From Belnapia mucosa (lineage in GTDB: Bacteria; Pseudomonadota; Alphaproteobacteria; Acetobacterales; Acetobacteraceae): DNA of 64,000 nucleotides. Below are positions 25,179 to 33,136 of the stretch, in pieces (the first letter of the stretch is position 1; every line of letters begins with the position of its first letter). Position numbers and translations under genes: made by a program. The notes under the pieces were generated by a model. It was not told where the DNA came from. It ran no database searches and worked only from the letters and a program-made list of their open reading frames with translations. The stretch spans positions 221,913 through 285,912 of the forward strand of contig NZ_JAEUXJ010000002.1 in assembly GCF_016775475.1 (NCBI RefSeq), given 5' to 3'.

Positions 25179-26039
25179 ATGACCGTGCCGAATTGGCGTT
25201 CCCTGCTGTTTGTCCCCGTCACCGCCGAGCGTTTTGTCGCCCGCGCGCATACCCGCGGCGCCGATGTCATCATCCTCGACCTCGAGGACAGCATCCCGCC
25301 GGCCGAGAAGGAGGCCGCCCGCGCCGCGCTTCCCGGCGCGGCGGCCATGCTGCATGCGGAGGGCCAGGCGCTCGCCGTCCGCATCAACCGCCCGCTGGAG
25401 CTCGCGGTGCCCGACATCGCCGCCGCCATCCGGCCGGAGGTCTCGGCGCTGATGCTGCCGAAGGTGATGGGCGCAGAGCATGTGAAGCTGCTCTCGGAAG
25501 TGGTCGCGGTGCGGGAGGCGGCGCTCGGCCTGCCCCTCGGCCATACCCGCTTCATCGGCATCGTCGAGACGCCGCAGGCCCTGCCGAACCTCGCCGCCAT
25601 CGCGCTGGCCGACCCGCGCATGGCAGCGCTCGGCCTCGGCTCGGAGGATCTCTCGACCGAGCTGGAGGCCGTCCCCGGCGCCGACATGCTCTACCCCTTC
25701 GGCATGATGGTGGTGGCGGCAGCGCGTGGGGCCGGCATCCTGCCGCTCGGCTCCATCGGCGCCTTCGCCGATTTCCGTGACCTGGAGGGCTATCGCGCCA
25801 GCCTGCAACGCAGCCGCAAGCTCGGCTTCGCCTGCACCGCCTGCATCCATCCGGCGCATGTGCCGATCATCAACGAGGAATACGGCGTCCCGCCCGCCGA
25901 GGCCGACCGTGCCCGTCGCCTGATCGAGACCTTCGAGCAGGCGGTGGCGGCCGGGCAGGGGGCCGTCGCCTTCGAGGGGGCGATGATCGACCTGCCGGTG
26001 GTGGAACGCGCCCGGCGGCTGCTGGCCCGGGTGCGGTAG
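25179..26039 (+). CDS. HpcH/HpaI (CitE-like) C-C lyase, probable citramalyl-/malyl-CoA lyase type
   Basis: This 286-residue TIM-barrel protein starts RSLLFVPVTAERF and carries VIILDLEDSIPPAEKEAAR (CitE signature), LMLPKVMGAEH, FIGIVETPQAL with the metal Glu, and LGSEDLSTEL with the second acidic ligand, ending with CTACIHPAHVPIINE. Such enzymes cleave 3-hydroxyacyl-CoA such as malyl- or citramalyl-CoA to acetyl-CoA plus an oxoacid. It follows the CoA-transferase by 73 bases. With the hydratase it completes a plausible route to pyruvate and acetyl-CoA. Confidence 0.87.
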   Translation: MTVPNWRSLLFVPVTAERFVARAHTRGADVIILDLEDSIPPAEKEAARAALPGAAAMLHAEGQALAVRINRPLELAVPDIAAAIRPEVSALMLPKVMGAEHVKLLSEVVAVREAALGLPLGHTRFIGIVETPQALPNLAAIALADPRMAALGLGSEDLSTELEAVPGADMLYPFGMMVVAAARGAGILPLGSIGAFADFRDLEGYRASLQRSRKLGFACTACIHPAHVPIINEEYGVPPAEADRARRLIETFEQAVAAGQGAVAFEGAMIDLPVVERARRLLARVR

Positions 26040-26041
26040 AC

Positions 26042-26057
26042 GGTTTCACTTGAAACC
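26042..26057. promoter_or_regulatory. Palindromic operator candidate upstream of hmgA
   Basis: GGTTTCACTTGAAACC is a perfect inverted repeat (7 + 2 + 7) starting 2 bases after the lyase stop and ending 45 bases before the hmgA ATG. It is notably AT-rich for the region. It probably binds a dimeric repressor controlling hmgA-fahA; the regulator is not in this window. Confidence 0.6.
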
Positions 26058-26102
26058 AGTTGGGCCGGGGTGCAAACAGGGACCCAGCAGGAGGGAAGCG
26101 CC

Positions 26103-27410
26103 ATGAACGTCATCTCGAACCCGGTGCAGCAGGAGCTCGCGACCCTCTCCGGCTTCGGCAATGAATTCGCCACCGAGGCGCTGCCGGGCGCACTGCCCAT
26201 CGGCCGCAACTCGCCGCAGCGCGTGCCCTATGGCCTCTATGCCGAGCAGTTCAGCGGCACCGCCTTCACGGTCCCCCGCCATGAGGCGCGGCGGACCTGG
26301 CTGTATCGCATCCGCCCCTCGGCCGGGCATGGCGCCTTCCGCCCGATCGATGGGGGCCTGCTCTGCGGTCCGCTCGCCCCGCCCAACCCAAACCGCCTGC
26401 GCTGGGATCCGCTGCCGATCCCGGAGGGTCCGACGGATTTCGTCGCCGGCCTCGCCACCATCGGCGCCAATGCGCCAGGCGATGCGCTCTCCGGCGTCAC
26501 CATCCATCTCTATCGCGCCAACCAGTCCATGCAGCGCGTCTTCATGGACAGCGATGGGGAGCTGCTGCTGGTGCCGCAGCAGGGCCGTCTGCTGCTGGCG
26601 ACCGAGTGCGGCCGGCTGCTGGTCGCGCCCGGCCAGATCGCGGTCATCCCTTGCGGCATGAAGTTCCGCGTCGAGCTGCCGGACGGACCCTCCCGCGGCT
26701 ATATCGCGGAGAATCATGGTGCCCCGCTGCGCCTGCCCGATCTCGGCCCGATCGGCGCCAACGGCCTCGCCAATCCGCGCGACTTCCTCTCGCCGGTGGC
26801 CTGGTACGAGGAGCGGGACGAGCCCACCGAGCTGGTGCAGAAATACTGCGGCACGCTCTGGGCGACGACGCTCGGCCATTCGCCGCTCGATGTCGTCGCC
26901 TGGCATGGCAACAACGTGCCCTATCTCTATGACACCGTGCATTTCAACACGATCAACACGGTCAGCTTCGACCACCCGGACCCGTCGATCTTCACCGTCC
27001 TCACCAGCCCGACCACGGCGCCGGGGACGGCGAATATGGACTTCGTCATCTTCCCGCCGCGCTGGATGGTGGCGGAGGACACCTTCCGGCCGCCCTGGTT
27101 CCACCGCAACGTGATGAACGAGTGCATGGGGCTGGTGCAGGGCGTCTATGACGCGAAGGCGGAGGGCTTCCTGCCCGGCGGCGTCTCGCTGCATCCGCGC
27201 CTCTCGGGCCATGGTCCCGATGCGGCGACGACCGAGCGCGCCATCGCTGCCGATCTCAAGCCGCACAAGATCGCCGGCACCCTCGCCTTCATGTTCGAGA
27301 CCAGCCAGGTGATCCGCCCGACCGCCTTCGCCATGGGCTGCCAGCAGCTCCAGCCGAGCTATGATTCCTGCTGGGACGGGCTGCCCAAGACCTTTAACGG
27401 GGGGCGCTGA
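26103..27410 (+). CDS. hmgA: Homogentisate 1,2-dioxygenase
   Basis: This 435-residue Fe(II) dioxygenase opens the ring of homogentisate to maleylacetoacetate in tyrosine and phenylalanine breakdown. The family landmarks are all present: [25 protein letters not shown] at the start, [11 protein letters not shown], and the C-terminal metal region with [23 protein letters not shown], where the His and Glu ligands lie, followed by [16 protein letters not shown] 26103 has a CAGGAGGG site; an upstream in-frame codon at 26070 is less likely. It is followed after one base by fahA. A maleylacetoacetate isomerase and HppD are not in the window. Confidence 0.96.
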   Translation: MNVISNPVQQELATLSGFGNEFATEALPGALPIGRNSPQRVPYGLYAEQFSGTAFTVPRHEARRTWLYRIRPSAGHGAFRPIDGGLLCGPLAPPNPNRLRWDPLPIPEGPTDFVAGLATIGANAPGDALSGVTIHLYRANQSMQRVFMDSDGELLLVPQQGRLLLATECGRLLVAPGQIAVIPCGMKFRVELPDGPSRGYIAENHGAPLRLPDLGPIGANGLANPRDFLSPVAWYEERDEPTELVQKYCGTLWATTLGHSPLDVVAWHGNNVPYLYDTVHFNTINTVSFDHPDPSIFTVLTSPTTAPGTANMDFVIFPPRWMVAEDTFRPPWFHRNVMNECMGLVQGVYDAKAEGFLPGGVSLHPRLSGHGPDAATTERAIAADLKPHKIAGTLAFMFETSQVIRPTAFAMGCQQLQPSYDSCWDGLPKTFNGGR

Positions 27411-27411
27411 G

Positions 27412-28689
27412 GTGGACGCGACGCATGACCCGAAGCTGACCAGCTTCGTCGCCTCGGCCAACGGGCATCCGGACTTCCCGATCCAGAACCTGCCGCTCGG
27501 CATCTTCTCGACCGCCAGCGGCAAGCCGCATGGCGGCGTTGCGATCGGCGACATGATCCTCGATGTCCCCGCCATCGCCACGCTGCTGCCGGCCGAGGCC
27601 CGCGCCGCGGCCGAGGCGATGGGCGCGGAGTCCCTGAACGCCGTCTTCGCCCTCGGCCCCGCGCCGCGGCGGGCGTTGCGCGCCGGGCTTTCGGCGCTGC
27701 TCACCGCCGCCAGCGCCAAGGCGGAGCAGCTCCGCCCGCATCTCCATGCGGCTTCGGCCTGCACGCTGCACCTGCCGGCGCGCATCGGCGACTACACGGA
27801 TTTCTATGCCGGCATCCATCACGCGACCAATGCCGGCACGCTGTTTCGCCCCGACAATCCGCTGCTGCCCAACTACAAATACGTCCCCGTCGGCTATCAC
27901 GGCCGCGCCTCCTCCGTGCGCGTCTCGGGCAGCGAGGTCCGGCGGCCCAAGGGCCAGCGCAAGCTGCCGGAGGAGACGGCGCCGACCTTCGGCCCCTGCC
28001 GCAATCTCGACTACGAGATGGAGCTCGGCATCTGGATCGGCAGCGGGAACGCACTCGGCGAGCCGGTTCCCATCGCCGCGGCGGGCGAGGCGATCGCCGG
28101 CTATGGCTTGCTGAACGACTGGTCGGCGCGCGACATCCAGGGCTGGGAGGCGCAGCCGCTCGGGCCCTTCCTCGCCAAGAATTTCCACACCTCCATCAGC
28201 CCCTGGGTCATCACGCCCGAGGCGCTGGCGCCCTTCCGCATCGCCCAGCCGCCGCGGCCGGAGGGCGATCCGCGCCCGCTCGACTATCTCTGGGACGAGG
28301 CCGACCAGGCACGGGGCGCGCTCGACCTGGCGGTGGAGGTGCTGCTGGAGACGCCGAAGGGCGGGCCCTTCCGCCTCTCGCTGAGCAATACCAGCTTCCT
28401 CTACTGGACGCCGGCGCAGATGGTTGCGCATCACACGGTCGGCGGCTGCAACCTCGCCCCCGGCGATCTCCTCGGCAGCGGCACCATCTCCTCGCCGACC
28501 GAGGATGGCTATGGCGCGCTGCTCGAGATCACCCGGGCCGGCCGCAAGCCGGTCACCCTGCCGAATGGCGAGGAGCGCCGCTTCCTGGAGGATGGCGACA
28601 CGGTGATCTTCCGTGCCCGCGCCGCGCGGGATGGCGCGGTGCCCATCGGCTTCGGCGAATGCCGCGGCCGAATACGACCTGCGACGTAA
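27412..28689 (+). CDS. fahA: Fumarylacetoacetase
   Basis: This 425-residue hydrolase splits fumarylacetoacetate to fumarate and acetoacetate, the last step of the homogentisate route. Typical parts are FPIQNLPLGIFS near the N terminus, DYTDFYAGIHHATNAGTLFR, PVGYHGRASSV, the metal-binding EMELGIWIG and NDWSARDIQGWE, and FSLSNT-like SLSNTSFLYWTPAQMVAHH. The start is taken as GTG at 27412, one base after the hmgA stop with GGGGGGC as ribosome site; an earlier start would overlap hmgA. It is tightly coupled with hmgA. Confidence 0.95.
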   Translation: MDATHDPKLTSFVASANGHPDFPIQNLPLGIFSTASGKPHGGVAIGDMILDVPAIATLLPAEARAAAEAMGAESLNAVFALGPAPRRALRAGLSALLTAASAKAEQLRPHLHAASACTLHLPARIGDYTDFYAGIHHATNAGTLFRPDNPLLPNYKYVPVGYHGRASSVRVSGSEVRRPKGQRKLPEETAPTFGPCRNLDYEMELGIWIGSGNALGEPVPIAAAGEAIAGYGLLNDWSARDIQGWEAQPLGPFLAKNFHTSISPWVITPEALAPFRIAQPPRPEGDPRPLDYLWDEADQARGALDLAVEVLLETPKGGPFRLSLSNTSFLYWTPAQMVAHHTVGGCNLAPGDLLGSGTISSPTEDGYGALLEITRAGRKPVTLPNGEERRFLEDGDTVIFRARAARDGAVPIGFGECRGRIRPAT

Positions 28690-28706
28690 TCGCGCCGCGG
28701 CGCGCA

Positions 28707-28762
28707 CTCCGTCACTTTCCGCGTGTCGGCGGGATCCTCCCGCCGCATCGGGAGTGACGGAG
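28707..28762 (+). promoter_or_regulatory. Large hairpin ending at the start codon of the SnoaL-like gene
   Basis: CTCCGTCACT (28707-28716) pairs with AGTGACGGAG (28753-28762) around a perfect inner hairpin CGGCGGGA-TCC-TCCCGCCG (28727-28745). The 3' arm carries the purine-rich ribosome site directly before the ATG at 28763. It may end or attenuate the hmgA-fahA message, or gate translation of the next gene. Symmetry is seen; function is inferred. Confidence 0.6.
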
Positions 28763-29128
28763 ATGAGCGACCACGAGGGGCTGATCGACACCTATATCGC
28801 CTGCTGGAACGAGGCCGATGCCGGCCGCCGCACGGCGCTGGCCCGTGAGGCCTTCGCCGAGACGGCGACCTATACCGACCCGCTGATGGAAGGCAGCGGC
28901 GCCGCGGGCATCGCCGCGATGATCGGCGCCGCGCAGGCGCATTTCCCCGGCCACCGCTTCAGCCGCCGTGGCGGCGTCGATGCGCATCACAACCTGCTGC
29001 GCTTCGCCTGGGATCTGGCGCCGGAGGGCGGCCCCGCTATCGCCGCCGGCACCGATATCGCCGAACTCACCGCGGATGGCCGCTTCGCCCGCGTCATCGG
29101 CTTTATCGACATGGCGCCGGGGGCCTGA
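28763..29128 (+). CDS. SnoaL-like/NTF2-fold protein
   Basis: This 121-residue NTF2-like protein has the helix DTYIACWNEADAGRRTALAREAF, then ATYTDPLMEGSGAAGIAAMIGAA and the sheet HNLLRFAWDLAPEGGPAIAAGTDIAELTADGRFARVIGFID. Many such proteins have no enzymatic role, so no reaction is assigned. It follows fahA after 73 bases that contain a large hairpin, and is followed after 3 bases by a membrane protein gene, suggesting one transcription unit. Confidence 0.75.
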   Translation: MSDHEGLIDTYIACWNEADAGRRTALAREAFAETATYTDPLMEGSGAAGIAAMIGAAQAHFPGHRFSRRGGVDAHHNLLRFAWDLAPEGGPAIAAGTDIAELTADGRFARVIGFIDMAPGA

Positions 29129-29131
29129 GCC

Positions 29132-29530
29132 ATGATCATCCCCTCGACCTTCCTCCGCCGCGCCCTGCTGCTGGATGCGGCGAGCTGCCTCCTGCTCGGC
29201 CTGCTGCTGGCTGTCGGCGCTGCGCCGCTCGGCTGGTGGTTCCACCTGCCGCTGGCCCTGCTGCGGGAAAGCGGGTTCTTCCTGCTGGCCTTTGCGGCGC
29301 TGCTGCTCTGGCTCGCCACGCGGCCGGCGCTGCCGCGCTGGGCGGTGCTCGGCGTCGTCGCGGGCAATGCGCTCTGGGCCATCGACAGCGTCTTGCTGCT
29401 GCTGCCGGGCTGGATCGCGCCGAACATGCTGGGCGGCTGCTTCATCCTGATCCAGGCCATCGCCACCGGCCTGATCGCGGAGCTTGAATATGTCGGGCTG
29501 AAGCGCTCCGCCGCGGCGGCCATGGCCTGA
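29132..29530 (+). CDS. Four-helix integral membrane protein of unknown function
   Basis: The 132 residues contain about four hydrophobic helices (around residues 10-30, 37-60, 67-88 and 98-115), separated by short basic or proline loops. No enzyme motif is visible. It starts 3 bases after the SnoaL-like stop, so it is probably cotranslated with that gene. Its role is not predictable. Confidence 0.7.
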   Translation: MIIPSTFLRRALLLDAASCLLLGLLLAVGAAPLGWWFHLPLALLRESGFFLLAFAALLLWLATRPALPRWAVLGVVAGNALWAIDSVLLLLPGWIAPNMLGGCFILIQAIATGLIAELEYVGLKRSAAAAMA

Positions 29531-29572
29531 GGCGGGGCATCGGTCTAGCCTCCCCGCAAGGGAGGAAGACCG

Positions 29573-30625
29573 ATGCCAGAGCGAGTCCCCGCCGAAGCGC
29601 TGCGCCGCTTCATGGCCGGCATCTATGAGGCGGCGGGCGTCCCCGCCGCCGATGCCGCGCTGGTCGCCGGGCTGATGACCGAGGCGGACCTGATCGGCGC
29701 CGATGGCCATGGCGTCTTCCGCCTCGCCCAGTACATCCGCCGCATCCGTGCCGGCGGCATGAACCCCCGCGCCGTCCCGCGCATCGTCGAGGAACGCCCG
29801 GCCTCCGCCCTGATCGACGGCGACAACGGCCTCGGCCATCTCGCCACGACCATGGCGGCCCGCACCGCGATCGAGAAGGCCCGCACCCAGGGCGTCGCCT
29901 GGTGCGGCGTCCGCCATGGCAACCATGCCGGCCCGGCCAGCCTCTATGCGCGGATGGTGATGGAGGCGGGGATGATCGGCCTCTATCTCGCGGTCGGCAG
30001 CGCGAACCACCTGCCGCCCTGGGGCGGGCTGGAACTGCTGCTCTCGACCAACCCCATCGCCGTCGCCGTCCCGACCGAGGAGGAGCCGCCGATCGTCCTC
30101 GACATGGCGACGACCGTCGCCGCCTATGGCAAGGTCAAGCTGCGCGCCCAGCGCGGCGAGGCGATGCCGGAAGGCTGGATGATCGACCGGCAGGGCCAGC
30201 CGCTGACCGATCCGAAGCGGGCGGGGGAGGGGCTGCTGCTGCCCATCGGCGGCTACAAGGGCTATGGGCTGGCGCTGATCTTCGGCCTGCTCGCCGGCAC
30301 GCTGAACGGCGCCGCGATGGGCCGGGAAGTAGTGGACTTCAACGCCGACGACACCACGGTGACCAATACCGGCCAGGCCGTGCTCGCCATCGACATCGCC
30401 GCCTTCGGCGACCCCGCCGCCTTCCGCCGCCGTGTCGATGAACTGGCCCGCGAGATCCGCGGCAGCGAACGCCTGCCCGGCGTCGATCGCATCTTCCTGC
30501 CCGGCGAGCAGAGTGCCGCGACCCGCGCCCGCCGCGCGGCGGAGGGCGTGCCGATCCCGCCCCAGCTCCGCACGCAGCTCGACACGCTGGCCGGGGAGCT
30601 CGGCGCGCCGAGGCTCGGCGCATGA
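29573..30625 (+). CDS. Ldh-family (malate/L-lactate/ureidoglycolate-type) NAD(P) dehydrogenase
   Basis: This 350-residue oxidoreductase of the YlbC/Mdh2 fold shows ADLIGADGHGVFRL with the catalytic His region, VRHGNHAGPASLYA, STNPIAVAVP, VLDMATTVAAYGKV and PIGGYKGYGLALIFG. Members oxidise 2-hydroxy acids such as malate, sulfolactate or ureidoglycolate. GGAGGAAG lies before the ATG. It overlaps the following Bug receptor gene as ATGA, suggesting that the receptor captures the hydroxy acid that this enzyme oxidises. Confidence 0.87.
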   Translation: MPERVPAEALRRFMAGIYEAAGVPAADAALVAGLMTEADLIGADGHGVFRLAQYIRRIRAGGMNPRAVPRIVEERPASALIDGDNGLGHLATTMAARTAIEKARTQGVAWCGVRHGNHAGPASLYARMVMEAGMIGLYLAVGSANHLPPWGGLELLLSTNPIAVAVPTEEEPPIVLDMATTVAAYGKVKLRAQRGEAMPEGWMIDRQGQPLTDPKRAGEGLLLPIGGYKGYGLALIFGLLAGTLNGAAMGREVVDFNADDTTVTNTGQAVLAIDIAAFGDPAAFRRRVDELAREIRGSERLPGVDRIFLPGEQSAATRARRAAEGVPIPPQLRTQLDTLAGELGAPRLGA

Positions 30626-31584
30626 TCCCGCGCCGGGCGCTGTCCGCCTTGCTCCTGCCGGCCGCCGCGGCGGCGCAGGAGCCGCCCTTTCCCGCCCGCC
30701 CCGTGACGCTGCTGGTCGGCTTCGCCCCCGGCGGCGGCACCGACATCCTGGCCCGGCTGCTCGCCGCACGCCTCTCCGAGGAATTCGGCCAGCCCGTCGC
30801 GGTCGAGAACCGCACCGGTGGGGGAGGGACCATCGCCGCGCTCGCTGCCGCCCGCGCCCGGCCGGACGGGCATACGGTGACGCTGGGGACGGTCAGCAAC
30901 ATGGTGCAGGTGCCGCTCGCCATGCGCAGCCCGCCCTTCGACCCGGCGCGGGACATCACACCCATCGTCCTCGTCGCCGCGGTGCCGATGGTGGTGACCG
31001 TGCCGGCCAAGTCCCCCGCCCGCGACCTCGCCGGCTTCATCGCCCTGGCGCGGGAGAATCCGGGCCGGCTGAACTTCGCCAGCAACGGCGTCGGCACCAG
31101 CCAGCACCTTGCGGCCGAGCTCTTCATGCAGGCGACGGGGACGCGGATGGTGCATGTCCCCTATCGCGGCAGCGGCCAGGTGGTGATGGACCTGGCCCAG
31201 GGCGTGGTGGATGTGAATTTCGACACCCTCGCCTCGGTCCTGCCGGGCATCCGGCAGGGGATGCTGCGCGGCCTCGCCGTCACCACCGCCCGCCGCTCCG
31301 ACCAGTTGCCGGAGGTGCCGACGGTCATGGAAAGCGGCGTGCCCGATTACGACTTCGATGTCTGGTACATGCTCGATGGGCCTGCGGGGCTGGCGGAGCC
31401 GGCGCTGCGCCGCTGGTCCGAGGCCACGGCCCGGGCGCTCGCGGATCCGGCGCTGCGGGCCCGGCTGCGGGATGCCGGCTTCGAGGCCGCCGGCGGCACG
31501 CCGGAGGAAGCCGCCGCCCTGGTCCGGCGCGAGATCGCCCGCTACGGCACCGCCATCCGCCGCGCCGGCATCCAGCTCGATTGA
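30622..31584 (+). CDS. Bug-family (TctC-like) periplasmic solute receptor
   Basis: This 320-residue protein has a short signal peptide (MIPRRALSALLLPAAAAAQ) and the Bug motifs PARPVTLLVGFAPGGGTDIL, GQPVAVENRTGGGGT and VPYRGSGQVVMD. It is translationally coupled (ATGA) to the Ldh-family dehydrogenase, which makes a 2-hydroxy acid a plausible ligand. Its stop codon shares its last base with a 162-bp palindromic element. No TctA/TctB genes lie nearby. Confidence 0.88.
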   Translation: MIPRRALSALLLPAAAAAQEPPFPARPVTLLVGFAPGGGTDILARLLAARLSEEFGQPVAVENRTGGGGTIAALAAARARPDGHTVTLGTVSNMVQVPLAMRSPPFDPARDITPIVLVAAVPMVVTVPAKSPARDLAGFIALARENPGRLNFASNGVGTSQHLAAELFMQATGTRMVHVPYRGSGQVVMDLAQGVVDVNFDTLASVLPGIRQGMLRGLAVTTARRSDQLPEVPTVMESGVPDYDFDVWYMLDGPAGLAEPALRRWSEATARALADPALRARLRDAGFEAAGGTPEEAAALVRREIARYGTAIRRAGIQLD

Positions 31585-31745
31585 GGTCCGTCAGACACGG
31601 CCGATCGGGTCGGTCCGCCGGGTCTTTTCCGTCCTGGGTGCGTCGGCCGGCTTGCCGATGCAACCAGCATCGGCTGCACCGTCCTCCTGCCCAAGCCGAA
31701 AAATCCCTCGTCGGCCCTCAACCGCCGGCCTTGTCTGACGGACCT
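31584..31745. repeat. 162-bp palindromic intergenic element with 20-bp terminal inverted repeats
   Basis: The left end AGGTCCGTCAGACACGGCCG (31584-31603) and the right end (31726-31745) are inverted copies with one mismatch. Exactly midway lies a perfect hairpin GCCGATGC-AACCA-GCATCGGC (31654-31674). The halves between also show partial symmetry, for instance a TTTTCC/TTTTTCGG pair. The element fills the gap between two convergent genes almost completely. No target duplication is evident. It could be a decayed MITE-like insertion or an unusually long bidirectional terminator. Confidence 0.6.
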
Positions 31746-31749
31746 TAGC

Positions 31750-32373
31750 TCAGGCCGCAGCCCGCCGCGTGGTGCGGGCCACATGCTGCGCCGCGACCCA
31801 GGCGATGAGGATGGTGCCCAGCAGGCTCGGCGCCAGGAACACCACCGCTTTCGGCAGGAAGTGGAGGTTCACCACCAGGAAGGCGTCCAGCGTCGCCAGA
31901 TAGGCGGCGCTCATGCCGATGATATGGGCCAGCAGCCAGTCCGGCCGCGCCGCCCGCTGCGTCCGCCATTGCCGGGCCGCCAGCACCAGGCTGCCGGCGC
32001 CGAAGGCGAGGCCGGTGACGTTCATCGGGTCGAGGCTCGTCCCCAGCAGCCAGGCGCCGAACCCCGCCAGCAGCAGGCAGAGCGCCGCATCGCCCGCGCC
32101 CGGCCGCGCCCCGTGGCGGAACCGCACCGCCCGCATCCCGGTCACGACCAGGAAGCCGGTCAGCACCGCAATCGTCAGCAGCAGCCGGTTCCCCGCGATC
32201 AGCGCCAGCGGGAAGGCCGCGAGGGCGGACAGCCCCATCCCGCCGGCGAAGACCCAGCCGGCGCGGCGGTGCAGCCGCCCACCCTTCTTCGCCAGCATCG
32301 GCACCGGCCCGGCCAGCAGGCCGGCGAAGCCGCCCATGATGTGCAGGACAAGGAGGAAGGTGGTCGCGGTCAT
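31750..32373 (-). CDS. Multi-spanning membrane protein, DUF2306-like
   Basis: The 207 residues contain about six or seven hydrophobic helices. The first part, LHIMGGFAGLLAGPVPMLAKKGGRLHRRAGWVF, matches the DUF2306-type pattern of a helix, a basic loop with His-Arg and a Gly-rich helix. The function is unknown; some relatives are suspected haem- or quinone-associated membrane proteins. It diverges from a tetR gene across 99 bases that contain two palindromes, so it is the likely regulatory target. Confidence 0.72.
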   Translation of the reverse strand: MTATTFLLVLHIMGGFAGLLAGPVPMLAKKGGRLHRRAGWVFAGGMGLSALAAFPLALIAGNRLLLTIAVLTGFLVVTGMRAVRFRHGARPGAGDAALCLLLAGFGAWLLGTSLDPMNVTGLAFGAGSLVLAARQWRTQRAARPDWLLAHIIGMSAAYLATLDAFLVVNLHFLPKAVVFLAPSLLGTILIAWVAAQHVARTTRRAAA

Positions 32374-32390
32374 GGCTTGGGTCTCCAACT

Positions 32391-32401
32391 TGACAGTGTC
32401 A
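32391..32401. promoter_or_regulatory. Operator candidate 1 between the membrane protein gene and tetR
   Basis: TGACAGTGTCA is a perfect 5 + 1 + 5 palindrome 17 bases upstream of the minus-strand membrane protein start. Its half site resembles TetR-type operators. Binding by the adjacent TetR protein is inferred. Confidence 0.5.
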
Positions 32402-32435
32402 GAATCACTATCCCGCGGCGCCGCGTCAAGCAAAA

Positions 32436-32450
32436 CTTGCCACTGGCAAG
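32436..32450. promoter_or_regulatory. Operator candidate 2 upstream of tetR
   Basis: CTTGCCACTGGCAAG is a perfect 7 + 1 + 7 palindrome 22 bases before the tetR start codon. It is distinct in sequence from the TGACA palindrome, so the two may bind different regulators or only one may be functional. Confidence 0.5.
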
Positions 32451-32472
32451 ATTGGGGTCCATCTACCTCCGC

Positions 32473-33018
32473 ATGGCCTATCACCACGGCGCCCTGCGCC
32501 CCGCCCTGTTGGACGCTGCCGAGACATTGCTGGAGGAAGCGGGGCCGGACGGCCTCTCGCTTCGCGCCATCGCCCGCGCCGCCGGCGTCTCCCATGCCGC
32601 CCCGGCGCATCATTTCGGCGATCTGCGCGGGCTGCTGACGGCCCTCGCCACCGAGGGCTTCACCCGCTTCGGCGCGGCGCTGGAGGCGGCCGCCGCCGGC
32701 TCAGCCGATCCGCTGCGCGACCTTGGCCGCGCCTATGTGCGCTTCGCACGTGTGCATCCCGGGCTCTTCCAGCTGATGTTCCGCAGCCCGCTGCTCCAGG
32801 GCGAGGATGCCGCGCTGCGCGCCGCCATGGCCGGGTCCTTCGGCACCCTCGCCCGCATCGCCGCCGCGGCGCCGCCCGGGCCGGCAGGGCGGGCGGCGCA
32901 TCCGATCGGGTCCTGGTGCCTGGTGCATGGCTTCGCCATGCTGCTGCTGGATGGCCGCCTGCCGGCCGAGCCGGGGCCGGACGCCTTGCTGGAAGCAGTG
33001 CTGGGCAGTGGCTCCTGA
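32473..33018 (+). CDS. TetR-family transcriptional regulator
   Basis: This 181-residue regulator has an N-terminal helix-turn-helix, LLEEAGPDGLSLRAIARAAGVSHAAPAHHFGDLRGLLTALA, with the typical HHFGDLRGLL ending. The all-helical ligand domain after it includes a WHG-type segment (FQLMFRSPLL). It starts MAYHHGALRPALLDAA, a common opening in this family. It is divergent from a DUF2306-like membrane protein gene, with palindromes between them, so autoregulation and control of that gene are likely. The inducer is unknown. Confidence 0.88.
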   Translation: MAYHHGALRPALLDAAETLLEEAGPDGLSLRAIARAAGVSHAAPAHHFGDLRGLLTALATEGFTRFGAALEAAAAGSADPLRDLGRAYVRFARVHPGLFQLMFRSPLLQGEDAALRAAMAGSFGTLARIAAAAPPGPAGRAAHPIGSWCLVHGFAMLLLDGRLPAEPGPDALLEAVLGSGS

Positions 33019-33136
33019 CCGGGCGCTTTTCGCAACGGGTCCATCACGATAACGAGACTACCTTACGCCATCCTCGACGCCATCCGATGGCCCGACGATA
33101 TACTCGTTGTTGGAAGGGCGGGGACAAGGCAGAAGG

